Shown one piece after another: positions 34,570 to 44,442 of a DNA stretch of 64,000 bases (position 1 is the stretch's first letter; each line of letters starts with the position of its first letter). Source of the DNA: Calothrix sp. PCC 7103. GTDB taxonomy: Bacteria; Cyanobacteriota; Cyanobacteriia; Cyanobacteriales; Nostocaceae. The DNA is taken from positions 2,260,151 through 2,324,150 of the forward strand of contig NZ_KB217478.1 in assembly GCF_000331305.1 (NCBI RefSeq), read 5' to 3'. A program made the translations under genes and the position numbers. A model generated the notes under the pieces. The model had not been told where the DNA came from. It made no database searches and was given only the letters and a program-made list of their open reading frames with translations.

Positions 34570-37500
34570 TTATTGCATCTGAATCATTTCACCCATTGCC
34601 ACTACAATCTTACGCGATCCTAAATAAGGATTACGTCCATGAGCAGTCAACATATTGTCGAGCATTAATATATCTCCCTGTTGCCAAGGGAAACTGATTG
34701 TAGCTTTTTGATAAACTGCTGTAATTTCTTCAATTGCTGAGTCTTCAATCGGAGAGCCATCACCATAATAAACATGACGCGGCAGATTTTCTTCGCCAAA
34801 CATTGATAAAAGTGATGCTCTAACAGTAGGCGCCAAGCATAAAATATGATGCAGTTGTAGTTGATTAAAAAATACTGTTTCTCCAGTTCGTGGATGCTTG
34901 GTCACTGCTGAACGGACTAAGCGGGTCTTCAAGCCATTATTTTCTAGCCATTCATATTCAATAGCAGCCTGACGGCAATAATTCTCAACAACTTTTTTGT
35001 CAGTAGTGCGGAAAAATTCTTGCCAGTTTACATCTAAACCTTCAATATAATTACGAACATACATTAATTGTTTTTGCTCAAATTTTTCTTGCAATTTAGG
35101 GTTGAGCATCTGATATACCTTCCGGCAGTCAACAATTGGAGTTTCTCCACCTTGCTGTGCTGGTTGGACGCAAAAGAACCAAATTTTTAGGGGCCACTGA
35201 TGCAAGTGAGAACTTTCATTGTGGAAGAGAATAGCTTGGTCGGAAGGATAAGGAGTAGAACTATAAACTTTACCACTGATTCCTTCTCTAGGTAAATCCC
35301 CATATTCGCCAAATAATTTTGGGCACATCGTTTGAGCGAAGTTTTCAAATTCAGCGACTAAGTTGATGTTAAAACCTCGAAATAGAATTGCACCATGTTT
35401 GAGAAGTTTTGCTTCAATAAATTCCCGGTTATTTTTTGCCCATTCGACAAGCTCTAACTCATCAACATTCGGTTGTATGACTAAGGGTATTGTATCTGCA
35501 TGTAAATAATCTGTTTTAATTAACTGCCCTTGTGGCAGAATCACTGCTTTAGGCTTAATAGATTTAAACTTTTTAAAGTTAGATGTTTCGCGTTGTTTTT
35601 GGGCAATCATTTGCTCTCTTTTTTCAACTTCAGTGAGTATTTCTAAAGAATTTATTCTGGTATCAGGCTGCGCGACAACACTGCTAGCCAAGGTTTGAAA
35701 ATGGCTAGAGATGCAGTTGATGGTTGTAGGATGGAAAAGTTCTGTATTGTACTTCCAAACACCAATAATTCCCTGCTCTGTTTCTTCCATAAATAAAGCC
35801 AAATTAAACTTTGACTTTTCGATGTTAACTTCCAAAGGAGTAAGAGTAAGGTCTGAAAATTCTAATGCCGACATTGGAGCATTTTGGAGGACAAACAACA
35901 CCTGGAATAGGGGTGTGTAGCTTGAAGTGCGATCAGGCTGTAAAACTTCTACTAACTTGGCAAAAGGTAAGTCTTGGTGTGCATAAGCCCCTAGAGTGAC
36001 TTCACGCACTCGTCCTAACAATTCTTGAAAAGTGGGGTTGCCAGATAAATCAGTACGTAAAACCAGTAGGTTGACAAAAAAGCCAATTAATGGTTCGATT
36101 TCGGCTCGATTGCGGTTGGCGACATCGGTGCCAACTACAATGTCATCCTGATTTGTATATCGGTATAAGAGTGTTTGAAAAATAGCCAGTAGGGTCATAA
36201 ACAATGTGACTCCCTCCTGACGACTGAGTTTTTTGAGATGTTCAGATAAATTAGGGGAGAGTACGAAGGATTGATGTGTTGTCTCTGTTTTGGCAGTACA
36301 TGAGGAGTTGATTGCTATCTTATGTAAATCCAAACTCGTGGGAGCGTTTGTTAGTTGTTTTTGCCAGTAAGACAGTTGGGTTTCTAGTGTTTTCCCTTCT
36401 AGCCATTGTCGCTGCCAGTAAGCAAAATCAGTATATTGGATAGAAAGTTCTGGTAAGGGTGAAGGTTTTTCTTGCGAAAAAGCTTCGTAGAGCATAACTA
36501 TTTCTTTTGTGAGTATCCCACCAGACCAGCCATCAAAAATAATATGGTGTATTGTCAGGAGTAAAATATGCTCTGTTGCGCTTAATTTCAACAGCTTTAC
36601 TCGTAACAAAAATCCTTTTGCCAAGTTAAAAGGTTGCTCGACTTCCTGATCTAAAAGCCGCAACACTTCCGCTTCTCGCTCATTTTCTGGAAATGCTTGC
36701 AAATCTAGCACAGGTAGCTCTAAGGTTAAAGCTGGGCAAATCTCACAACTTGGTTGCCCGTCTTTGGCTGGAAAGTTGGTTCGCAATACTTCGTGACGCT
36801 TGATGATTTCGTTGAGACTCTGCTTTAATGCCACAATGTTAAGCAAACCTGTAATTCTTACAGCGTGGAAATGATTATAAGCAGTGTTGTTTGGTTCCAA
36901 CTGGTCAATGAACCATAACCGTTGTTGAGCAAAGGACAACGGCTCCTTTCCATTCCGTGGAATAGGTACTATAGGCAGTGACTGTAAATTCTCCTGTGAC
37001 TGTTTTAGCGTTTCCACAGATTTTGCTAAGGTTGCCACAGTGGGAAAGTCAAAAATATTACGCAAAGGTAGTTCTATATGGAATACATTCCGCAGTTTGG
37101 AAATAACCAAAGTTGCCAATAAAGAATGTCCTCCAAGGTCAAAAAAGTTGTCATTAATACCTACTTGCTCAACACCAAGCACCTGCGACCAAATACCAGC
37201 AATCATTTCCTCAATAGGTGTGCGAGGTGAGACATAGTTAGACTGGGGATTTTGTTGTGACCAGTCTGGTACTGGCAACGCGCGACGGTTGACTTTGCCA
37301 TTGGGTAATAGGGGTAGTGCCTCCAACTGTACAAAAGCTGAAGGTATCATGTGTTCGGGTAGCCCGGTTTGCAGTAAATTTCGCAATTCTTTTGCTAATT
37401 CGCTGCTATTTTCACTATTCGCTGTTGATAAAACTACATAACCTACCAAGCGCTTATCACCAGAACTATCCTCTTTAACTACCACTATAGTTTCCCGTAC

Positions 37501-39681
37501 CTGCGGATGCTGGCTTATTAGCGCCTCAATTTCTCCTAGTTCTATCCGGAAGCCACGAATTTTGACTTGGTGGTCAAGGCGCCCTAAAAATTCGATATTT
37601 CCATCCGGCAACCACCTACCTAAATCTCCTGTCTTGTACAAATAACTCTCTTCTAACTTCTGGAATGGGTTCGCAACAAAACTTAAGTGTGTAAGTTTTT
37701 CATTTTTCCAATACCCCTGACCAACCCCAATTCCTGATACACAAATTTCTCCAGGAACTCCTATTGGTGACAATTGCATATCTTGGTCAAAAATATAGAG
37801 GTTTAAGTTGGCTAAGGGTTTGCCAATAGGAACTGTACGTAGGTTTTGTGGTAAAGGCTTTTCAATAATCAACTCAGTAATGTCATCAGCAGCCTCAGTT
37901 GGTCCATAAGCATTAACCACCTTAATTGAGGGGTACATACTTAGCCATCGATTTACCAAATCTACTGGCACAGATTCTCCAGTTACCATCATCCATTGAA
38001 GATCGGGTAACAATCTTTGATAGTTAGATAAGCCAGAGATATAATCTAGTAAGCTTTTGAGGACAACAGGAACAAGTTCGACTATAACCAGCTTTTGTGA
38101 TTTAATTACCTGAAATAAATTTTCCGGATTACAAACAGTTTCCGTATTAACTATAACTGTTTTTCCTCCAATTAAAATTGGTGCTAAAAATTGCCAAACA
38201 GAAATGTCTGATGAAACTGGAGCGCTTTGCAGGAAGCTAAAACCTTTATTTAAATTGAGAGCATCAAATTGTGCCCAAATATGATTAATAGCCCCATTAT
38301 GTCTAATAATTGCACCTTTGGGTAATCCGGTAGAACCAGAGGTATACATCATGTAAGCTGGAGCAGTTGCGGCATTACTCAAGCCAAGATTTTCTTGAGG
38401 TAAGTTATCAAAATCACTTTGGTCGTATATATTTATTTCAGCTATTTCTGCTGATTTAGCAGCGATATTTTTCGGCTTGATATCTAAACAAACTATGTCT
38501 TGCAAGTTAGAAGAACTATTTAACAGGTTGAGTAATGTATTTAAGTATGAAGGGTCTGTTAAGACAATTCTTACTTCGCTATTAGATAGCATATATTTGA
38601 TTCTATCTGGTGGATAGGTACTATCAATGGGCACATAAACTCCGCCAGCCTTTAGAATAGCAAGTATTCCTAATAGAAAATTTGTATCTCGCTCTTTTAA
38701 AATTCCGATAAAATCTCCTGGCTTAACTCCTAACCTTTGTAACAATTGTGCGAGTTGATTGGCTTTCTGATTAAGCTCTTGGTAAGTTGTATCAGTATTT
38801 GCAAAAATAGCGGCAATATTATTAGGTGTTTGTTTTACCTGCTTTTCAAATAGCTGATCAATTCTTTGACTCAATGGATATTCTTTCCGACAATTAGAAT
38901 TAAATTCTGCTAATATTTGATGCCTATCTGCCTCTTTAAGCAAAGAAATATCACCAAGTGCAATATCAAATTTATTTATGGCTACTTCCAAAATATTGAC
39001 ATAATATTTAATAATTGATTTAAGACTATGTTCTTGAAACAGTTCTGTTTTATAATTGATTTCTCCTTTAATTAAATTGTCATTGACTCGAAAAGAAAAA
39101 GTCAAATCGTTATTAACATCTTTGAGATTATTTTTATTATGAATATTTTCCAATAAAATGACTATATCAAAAACCGGACATCGGTTTGGATTTTGAGGTA
39201 GTTTTAGCAACTGTACTAATTGAGTAAAAGAATAATCTGGATTACTATATGCACCAATTACATTTTTTTTAACATCAAGGAGAAAATCTTGGAATTTTTG
39301 TTGATTATTTAGATAAATACGTACAGGTACGATTTGAGACAAAGTATTTCCAATACCTAAGTTATGAATAGGTGTACCAACAATAATATCATTGCTGACA
39401 TTATATTTTTGTAAAAGTATACTTAACACGGATAACAGTAATAAATAAATGGAAAACTCAGAACCATTAGTGAACTTTAAAATTGTTCTAGATAAAGTTT
39501 CTGGCAATTCAACATTTATTGATTTATATTCCCCTTTACTAATTGGAGGTCTGATATAATCTGGAATAAAATTTGTTTCTGGGAGTTCTCCAGATAATTG
39601 ATTTAACCAATAAATCTTTTGAGATAACAAATCTTCAGGCAGAAGTAAATCTCTAGATTGCTTAATAGTCATCATTGTCAC
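34570..39681 (-). CDS. NRPS: half C-A(Dab)-PCP-C-TauD hydroxylase
   Basis: The 1703-residue protein begins with only the second lobe of a condensation domain (about residues 15-245, no HHxxxDG). An adenylation domain (about 265-775) follows, with YTSGSTGLPKG, SSDISVWQF and NAYGPTEAADD. Its specificity positions read D-I-W-E-M-T-A-D-D, which I recognise as the 2,4-diaminobutyrate code. The carrier is FFDLGGHSLLATLV. A full condensation domain (about 880-1310) has HHIIFDGW. A SyrP-like Fe(II)/2-oxoglutarate hydroxylase (about 1350-1703) has LFHNESSH (H-x-E), distal TAHGR and an arginine in GSRK. The C domain should join Dab to the next aspartate, which the fused oxygenase hydroxylates. Confidence 0.93.
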   Translation of the reverse strand: MTMMTIKQSRDLLLPEDLLSQKIYWLNQLSGELPETNFIPDYIRPPISKGEYKSINVELPETLSRTILKFTNGSEFSIYLLLLSVLSILLQKYNVSNDIIVGTPIHNLGIGNTLSQIVPVRIYLNNQQKFQDFLLDVKKNVIGAYSNPDYSFTQLVQLLKLPQNPNRCPVFDIVILLENIHNKNNLKDVNNDLTFSFRVNDNLIKGEINYKTELFQEHSLKSIIKYYVNILEVAINKFDIALGDISLLKEADRHQILAEFNSNCRKEYPLSQRIDQLFEKQVKQTPNNIAAIFANTDTTYQELNQKANQLAQLLQRLGVKPGDFIGILKERDTNFLLGILAILKAGGVYVPIDSTYPPDRIKYMLSNSEVRIVLTDPSYLNTLLNLLNSSSNLQDIVCLDIKPKNIAAKSAEIAEINIYDQSDFDNLPQENLGLSNAATAPAYMMYTSGSTGLPKGAIIRHNGAINHIWAQFDALNLNKGFSFLQSAPVSSDISVWQFLAPILIGGKTVIVNTETVCNPENLFQVIKSQKLVIVELVPVVLKSLLDYISGLSNYQRLLPDLQWMMVTGESVPVDLVNRWLSMYPSIKVVNAYGPTEAADDITELIIEKPLPQNLRTVPIGKPLANLNLYIFDQDMQLSPIGVPGEICVSGIGVGQGYWKNEKLTHLSFVANPFQKLEESYLYKTGDLGRWLPDGNIEFLGRLDHQVKIRGFRIELGEIEALISQHPQVRETIVVVKEDSSGDKRLVGYVVLSTANSENSSELAKELRNLLQTGLPEHMIPSAFVQLEALPLLPNGKVNRRALPVPDWSQQNPQSNYVSPRTPIEEMIAGIWSQVLGVEQVGINDNFFDLGGHSLLATLVISKLRNVFHIELPLRNIFDFPTVATLAKSVETLKQSQENLQSLPIVPIPRNGKEPLSFAQQRLWFIDQLEPNNTAYNHFHAVRITGLLNIVALKQSLNEIIKRHEVLRTNFPAKDGQPSCEICPALTLELPVLDLQAFPENEREAEVLRLLDQEVEQPFNLAKGFLLRVKLLKLSATEHILLLTIHHIIFDGWSGGILTKEIVMLYEAFSQEKPSPLPELSIQYTDFAYWQRQWLEGKTLETQLSYWQKQLTNAPTSLDLHKIAINSSCTAKTETTHQSFVLSPNLSEHLKKLSRQEGVTLFMTLLAIFQTLLYRYTNQDDIVVGTDVANRNRAEIEPLIGFFVNLLVLRTDLSGNPTFQELLGRVREVTLGAYAHQDLPFAKLVEVLQPDRTSSYTPLFQVLFVLQNAPMSALEFSDLTLTPLEVNIEKSKFNLALFMEETEQGIIGVWKYNTELFHPTTINCISSHFQTLASSVVAQPDTRINSLEILTEVEKREQMIAQKQRETSNFKKFKSIKPKAVILPQGQLIKTDYLHADTIPLVIQPNVDELELVEWAKNNREFIEAKLLKHGAILFRGFNINLVAEFENFAQTMCPKLFGEYGDLPREGISGKVYSSTPYPSDQAILFHNESSHLHQWPLKIWFFCVQPAQQGGETPIVDCRKVYQMLNPKLQEKFEQKQLMYVRNYIEGLDVNWQEFFRTTDKKVVENYCRQAAIEYEWLENNGLKTRLVRSAVTKHPRTGETVFFNQLQLHHILCLAPTVRASLLSMFGEENLPRHVYYGDGSPIEDSAIEEITAVYQKATISFPWQQGDILMLDNMLTAHGRNPYLGSRKIVVAMGEMIQMQ

Positions 39682-39707
39682 CTAATCAAAATTAATCAAA
39701 AATAAGT

Positions 39708-41138
39708 TCATTGACACACAACTAAATCAAAATTAAAAATTACTTCTTTCTCCAACATAGAAGTAAGGTGTTTTTGCCTCTCTGTCAATAGTGATACTAA
39801 CAAATCTTGAAGACAGATATGCGGATTAATAACCATGCTTTCTAACAAAGTCTGAAAATCTAACAATATTCTATTAATTGTAGCAACATCAAAACGGTAA
39901 AAATCATAATTGATTGCGAGCGTAAAATCTTCTGAGCTAGGATACACAGCAATAGTCAGAGGATAATTTGTCTTGTAAAGAGTAGCTGATTCCGAAATAA
40001 TACTCGAATTGGAAACCTCAATATCTGACTGCCACTCCTGTAAAATTTTATCCACTGGTGCGTTCTCATAGACTAAAATGCTTTCAAACAAAGGTAAGCT
40101 GTGTGGCACTTCACTCCAACCTTGAATATCTACTAGTGGTGTCCATTCATACTGACGCATTTCTACCAGTTGAATTTGAAGTTGTTTTAGCCATACCAGC
40201 AGAGGTTTTTCTGCATCTACACTCACCCACACAGGTAAACTATTGACAAATAGCCCTATAAGTGGATTGTCTGTCAAAAGTTCAATTGGACGACCTGCAA
40301 CAGTACACCCATAAAGTACTTTTTTTTCGCAACTGTAACGACTTAGAAGAATAGCCCATGCTCCCTGAAACAGCGTACTTAGTGTTAGTTGATGTTGCCG
40401 TGCTAAAGAATGTAAGGCTGCTGTAGTTTTCGCCGATAAAGTTATACGTTGTTCTTCATATATTTCTTCCTGGTTAGTCAAATTTTCGACATCTAAGTTT
40501 TTTAAGGAAGTAGGTGCTTTTAATCCACTCAGTGCTTGGCGCCAGAATTCCTTAGCTTCAGATATATCCTGCTTTTGCAACCAGTCGATGTAATTTCGAT
40601 AAGGAATGCTGGGTACTAACGATATTTCGTTACCGTGACAAACTTCTTCATAAATTTGAATTACTTCCTTTAACACTATAGGTACTGACCACCCATCTAA
40701 AATAACGAAGTGTCGGCTCCAAACAAATTGATAAACATCCTCTGCAAGGCAAAATAAACTTAGACGCATCAAGCATTCTTGGGACATATCAAAGCCACGT
40801 TTGCGATCGCTCTCTAGAAATGACTTTAATTTCTGTTGCTGTTCTGTTGAATCTATTTCCCGCCAATCATGCTTCTTTAAAGGTATCTGTACTTCTCGAT
40901 ACACAACTTGTAATGGTTTATTAATGTCTTCCCAGTAAAAACCAGTACGTAAGATTGTGTGTCTAGCTATAACTTGCTGCCAAGCACATTCAAAAGCTTC
41001 AAGGTTGAGATGACCGCGCAAAATAAAGGGCATCTGAAAAAAATACAGTCCAAATTCTGGAGCAAATAAACTGTGAAAAAGAATACCTTTTTGTATTGGT
41101 GAAAGTTCGTAAATATCTTCAATGTTTTCTGTTTTCAT
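39708..41138 (-). CDS. Stand-alone NRPS condensation domain with altered active site
   Basis: The 476-residue protein is a single condensation domain. It starts MKTENIEDIYELSPIQKGILFHSLF, a form typical of C domains that follow epimerization modules, and contains LYGCTVAGRP and LIGLFVNSLPV in the second lobe. The active-site motif reads RHFVILDGW, so the first histidine is kept but the second, catalytic histidine is phenylalanine. Its start overlaps the end of the upstream gene by 20 bases. The next gene begins with half a C domain and a Dab adenylation domain. Together they look like a split Dab module. Whether this domain still condenses is open. Confidence 0.88.
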   Translation of the reverse strand: MKTENIEDIYELSPIQKGILFHSLFAPEFGLYFFQMPFILRGHLNLEAFECAWQQVIARHTILRTGFYWEDINKPLQVVYREVQIPLKKHDWREIDSTEQQQKLKSFLESDRKRGFDMSQECLMRLSLFCLAEDVYQFVWSRHFVILDGWSVPIVLKEVIQIYEEVCHGNEISLVPSIPYRNYIDWLQKQDISEAKEFWRQALSGLKAPTSLKNLDVENLTNQEEIYEEQRITLSAKTTAALHSLARQHQLTLSTLFQGAWAILLSRYSCEKKVLYGCTVAGRPIELLTDNPLIGLFVNSLPVWVSVDAEKPLLVWLKQLQIQLVEMRQYEWTPLVDIQGWSEVPHSLPLFESILVYENAPVDKILQEWQSDIEVSNSSIISESATLYKTNYPLTIAVYPSSEDFTLAINYDFYRFDVATINRILLDFQTLLESMVINPHICLQDLLVSLLTERQKHLTSMLEKEVIFNFDLVVCQ

Positions 41139-44100
41139 TTTTTTGATTAAGTTTTGTAAGGAACATATCTAAGTCTTTCTGGCTTAAATTTGCTTGGGGA
41201 AAGTCGTTAGATGTGTAATTCTCAGCTTTGGTGAGCTGATGTTGAACGGGCATCTGAGGGATTTGCGCTGTAACTCGATCTTCTTGGTTGACTTGTACCA
41301 CTGCTGCTAGTTCAGCAATTGTCTGGTGCTCAAACATTTGCTTAGGGGTAAGCTGTAAACCTGCTTGGTTAGCTTTAGCAACGATGCGGATACTCAGGAT
41401 TGAATCTCCACCTACTTCAAAGAAGTTATCATAGATACCAACTTGCGGAAGTTCCAGAATTTCAGCCCAAATACTAACTAATGTTTCCTCAACTTGGGTA
41501 CGGGGAGCGACAAAAGTCTCTGCCAGTTCTGAGTTCAAGTCAGGTATTGGTAAAGCTTGACGATTTATTTTGCCATTGGGCAAGAACGGCCAAGCTTTTA
41601 AATGTATGAAGACTGACGGCACCATATACTTAGGCAACTTCTGCTGCAAAAATTCGCGCAGTTCGCTATTACTGGGGGCAGATTGTTTTTCGGGCACTAC
41701 GTAGGCAACCAGGCGCTTGTTACCTGTTTGCTCGGTATGGGACATCACTACAGTTTCTCGGACTGCTGGGTGTTGTTGTAGTGCTACCTCTATCTCTCCC
41801 AGTTCAATACGGAAACCACGAATTTTTACTTGCTGATCAATTCTGCCAAGAAACTCAATGTTTCCATCTGGTAAGTAGCGAGCTAAATCTCCGGTTTTGT
41901 ACAGCCGTCCTGTTTTTGTAAAAGGATTGGAAATAAACTTTTCATTTGTTAAGTCGAGCTGATTGAGGTAGCCCCTTGCAACACCTGCACCGCTAATGTA
42001 TAGCTCACCAGGCACTCCTATTGGCACTGGTTGCAAGTAACAGTCTAGTAAATAAATTTGGGTATTAGAAATTGGGCGCCCAATTGGAACTGTATCAGAG
42101 TTTTTGGTTTGCCCTGGCTCAATGGGATAAGTTAGCACGCCAACAGTGGTTTCTGTCGGTCCATAGTGGTTAAAAATTCGGCACTCAGTAGTTAACTGCT
42201 GAATCTGCTCTATTAACTTCCAACTACAAGTCTCACCACCAAGAATTAGCCGCAACCGAGGTAATATTTGTTCTGGGTGAGCAGCTGTAAGTAAAGCTGA
42301 AAGGTGAGAAGGAACTATCTTGAGACAATCGATAGGATGACGTTCAAAATAGTCTGCAAGTGCTTCTGGATTGGAAATTCGCTCTTGGGAGATTATATGC
42401 AGGCATCCACCTGTACACAAAGAAGGAAAGATTATAGTGTTACCTAAGTCAGCCGCGAAAGTGGAAATGTGAGCAAAGCTGGTACATACAGAAATATCTA
42501 TTGCTTGCGCGATCGCCTTGAGGTAGTTACAAAGTTGTCTATGCTCAACTGCGACTCCTTTGGGTTTGCCTGTAGAGCCAGAGGTAAACAGTATATAAGC
42601 CAAATTCTTAGGACTGACGCTGCTGTCAGGATTTTCTTGGCAGTGACGGGCAATCACATCCCCGTTGGTGTCCAAACATATTACTTGTGTTGTGTGTTCG
42701 GGGAGGGTGTTAACTAGCTGCTGTTGAGTTAACAGTACTGGCACTTTCGCATCTGCTAGTATCAAAGCTAAACGCTCTTTGGGATAAGCTGTATCTAACG
42801 GAATATAAGCTCCGCCAGCTTTGAGAATACCTAATAACCCAATAACTAATTCCAGCGATCGCTCGATATAAAGTGCAACCACTACCTCAGAACCCACTCC
42901 TTGCTGACGCAGATGGTGAGCAAGTTGATTAGCTCGTGCATTCAAATCTGTATAAGTCAGTTCCTGCTGCTCAAATACAACGGCGATTTGATTTGGGGTG
43001 CGTTCTACCTGTTCCTCAAATAGCTGGTGAATGCATTTATCTTGGGAATAATCAACCAATGTATTGTTGAATTCGACAAGAAGCTTTTGTAGTTCGCGCT
43101 CGTTGAGAATATTTAGCTGACCGATAGCAGCTTCTGGATGATTAATTGCATCTTCTACTAAAATTTGAAATTGTTCTGATAATGTTTTGATATCTTGAAT
43201 ATTATATAAATTTGAATCAAAATGAAACTCGAACATTAAAGCCTTATTTTCATGATGAAGGCAAGTTAATTTAATTTTAAATTTATCAATACAAGAATAA
43301 TGCTTGTATAAAGAAAACGATAGGTCTGCAACAGAGGTTGTTTCTAAATATTCTTCAAATTCAAAAAGAATTGGGCAAGTTTCGGATTTTTCTATTTCTT
43401 CCCAGGTAAAATATTCTTGCCATTCGTAAGCATTGTTTCCTAATTCATTTACTTGTTTTAATATTTCGCTAAATTTCAACCCTGCTTGTAAATTGAAAAA
43501 AATTGGTAGATATTTTGATAACGCTCCTAATGCTTGCTCTAACTCTTCATACTTTCTACCATCACCAGAAATACCAATACATATGTCTGATTGTCTAGTA
43601 ATTTTCCAAAGCAGTATCAGCCAACAAACCAGTAGAAAATCAGATTTATTAACCTGATATGTTTGAGTTAATAATTCTATTTTATTGAATAAATTATCAT
43701 TAAGATTTGAAGAAATATATTGAGGTTCAAATTCCGAAGTTTCTAATTGTTTCTTTTCAAACCAAAAATTAAAATTATTAATTAAACTTACATTTTGCTG
43801 GCGCCAATATTCTTTTCCTAACTCTGATTGTGATAAAATTTCATTTTGCCATTCAGCAATATCTGCATATTGCATTGGTTCATCACTAAGGTCTTGACCT
43901 TCTAAGCAAGCTGAGTAGGAGCTACTAATTTTATTTAGTAAAAGTTTCAAAGTAAAGCTATCTGCGATTAGTGCGGACAAATTTAATATTAATATGTATT
44001 TTTCTGGAGATAAAGTGATGACGTATGCTTGTATTGGTGGGTGGCTGTCTAGATGGAAAGATGTTTTTCTTAGTTCAGTAAATAATAATTCGATGCGAGT

Positions 44101-44412
44101 TTGTTGCTCTTGCCCAGCCAAGTCACTCAAATTAAATTCAGTAATAGAAATTTCAGAAGTATCAGCTATTACTTGTAATGGTAATGTCATTCCAGGAAAA
44201 CAACAAAAAGTAGTACGAAGAATCTCGTACTGATTGATAATGTTTTGTAATGCTGTTTTTAAAACCTCAATTTTCAGTTTTCCTAAGATTAAAACTGCAC
44301 TTTGAACATGATAAGGTGATATATTTGGACGAAGAAATGTGTTCTGTTGTAACAGCCATATGTGTTTTTGTTGGGGAGATAATGTAAATCCTTCAATTTT
44401 TTCTTTTTGCAT
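41119..44412 (-). CDS. NRPS: interface (C-like)-A(Asp)-PCP with E-domain scar
   Basis: The 1097-residue protein parallels the terminal synthetase. The first domain (about residues 5-425) has NLSALIADSF in place of HHxxxDG, so it is an interface-type domain expected to recruit the beta-hydroxylase encoded just upstream. The adenylation domain (about 450-945) has FTSGSTGKPKG and FNHYGPTETTVGV, with specificity code D-L-T-K-I-G-H-V-G for aspartate. The carrier is FFEVGGDSILSIRI, the LGGDS form that normally precedes an epimerization domain. Instead only a scar of such a domain remains (PQMPVQHQL), followed by a C-terminal docking tail DFPQANLSQKDLDMFLTKLN. Confidence 0.93.
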   Translation of the reverse strand: MQKEKIEGFTLSPQQKHIWLLQQNTFLRPNISPYHVQSAVLILGKLKIEVLKTALQNIINQYEILRTTFCCFPGMTLPLQVIADTSEISITEFNLSDLAGQEQQTRIELLFTELRKTSFHLDSHPPIQAYVITLSPEKYILILNLSALIADSFTLKLLLNKISSSYSACLEGQDLSDEPMQYADIAEWQNEILSQSELGKEYWRQQNVSLINNFNFWFEKKQLETSEFEPQYISSNLNDNLFNKIELLTQTYQVNKSDFLLVCWLILLWKITRQSDICIGISGDGRKYEELEQALGALSKYLPIFFNLQAGLKFSEILKQVNELGNNAYEWQEYFTWEEIEKSETCPILFEFEEYLETTSVADLSFSLYKHYSCIDKFKIKLTCLHHENKALMFEFHFDSNLYNIQDIKTLSEQFQILVEDAINHPEAAIGQLNILNERELQKLLVEFNNTLVDYSQDKCIHQLFEEQVERTPNQIAVVFEQQELTYTDLNARANQLAHHLRQQGVGSEVVVALYIERSLELVIGLLGILKAGGAYIPLDTAYPKERLALILADAKVPVLLTQQQLVNTLPEHTTQVICLDTNGDVIARHCQENPDSSVSPKNLAYILFTSGSTGKPKGVAVEHRQLCNYLKAIAQAIDISVCTSFAHISTFAADLGNTIIFPSLCTGGCLHIISQERISNPEALADYFERHPIDCLKIVPSHLSALLTAAHPEQILPRLRLILGGETCSWKLIEQIQQLTTECRIFNHYGPTETTVGVLTYPIEPGQTKNSDTVPIGRPISNTQIYLLDCYLQPVPIGVPGELYISGAGVARGYLNQLDLTNEKFISNPFTKTGRLYKTGDLARYLPDGNIEFLGRIDQQVKIRGFRIELGEIEVALQQHPAVRETVVMSHTEQTGNKRLVAYVVPEKQSAPSNSELREFLQQKLPKYMVPSVFIHLKAWPFLPNGKINRQALPIPDLNSELAETFVAPRTQVEETLVSIWAEILELPQVGIYDNFFEVGGDSILSIRIVAKANQAGLQLTPKQMFEHQTIAELAAVVQVNQEDRVTAQIPQMPVQHQLTKAENYTSNDFPQANLSQKDLDMFLTKLNQKNENRKH

Positions 44413-44442
44413 ATCGAGTACAACCTTATTTTTTCATTAAAA

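Noticed and set aside
40058-40246. Open frames on the plus strand within the NRPS genes (also at 43994-44233, 48316-48528, 58255-58572 and others)
   Set aside because: They are antisense shadows of long, clearly conserved NRPS coding sequence.
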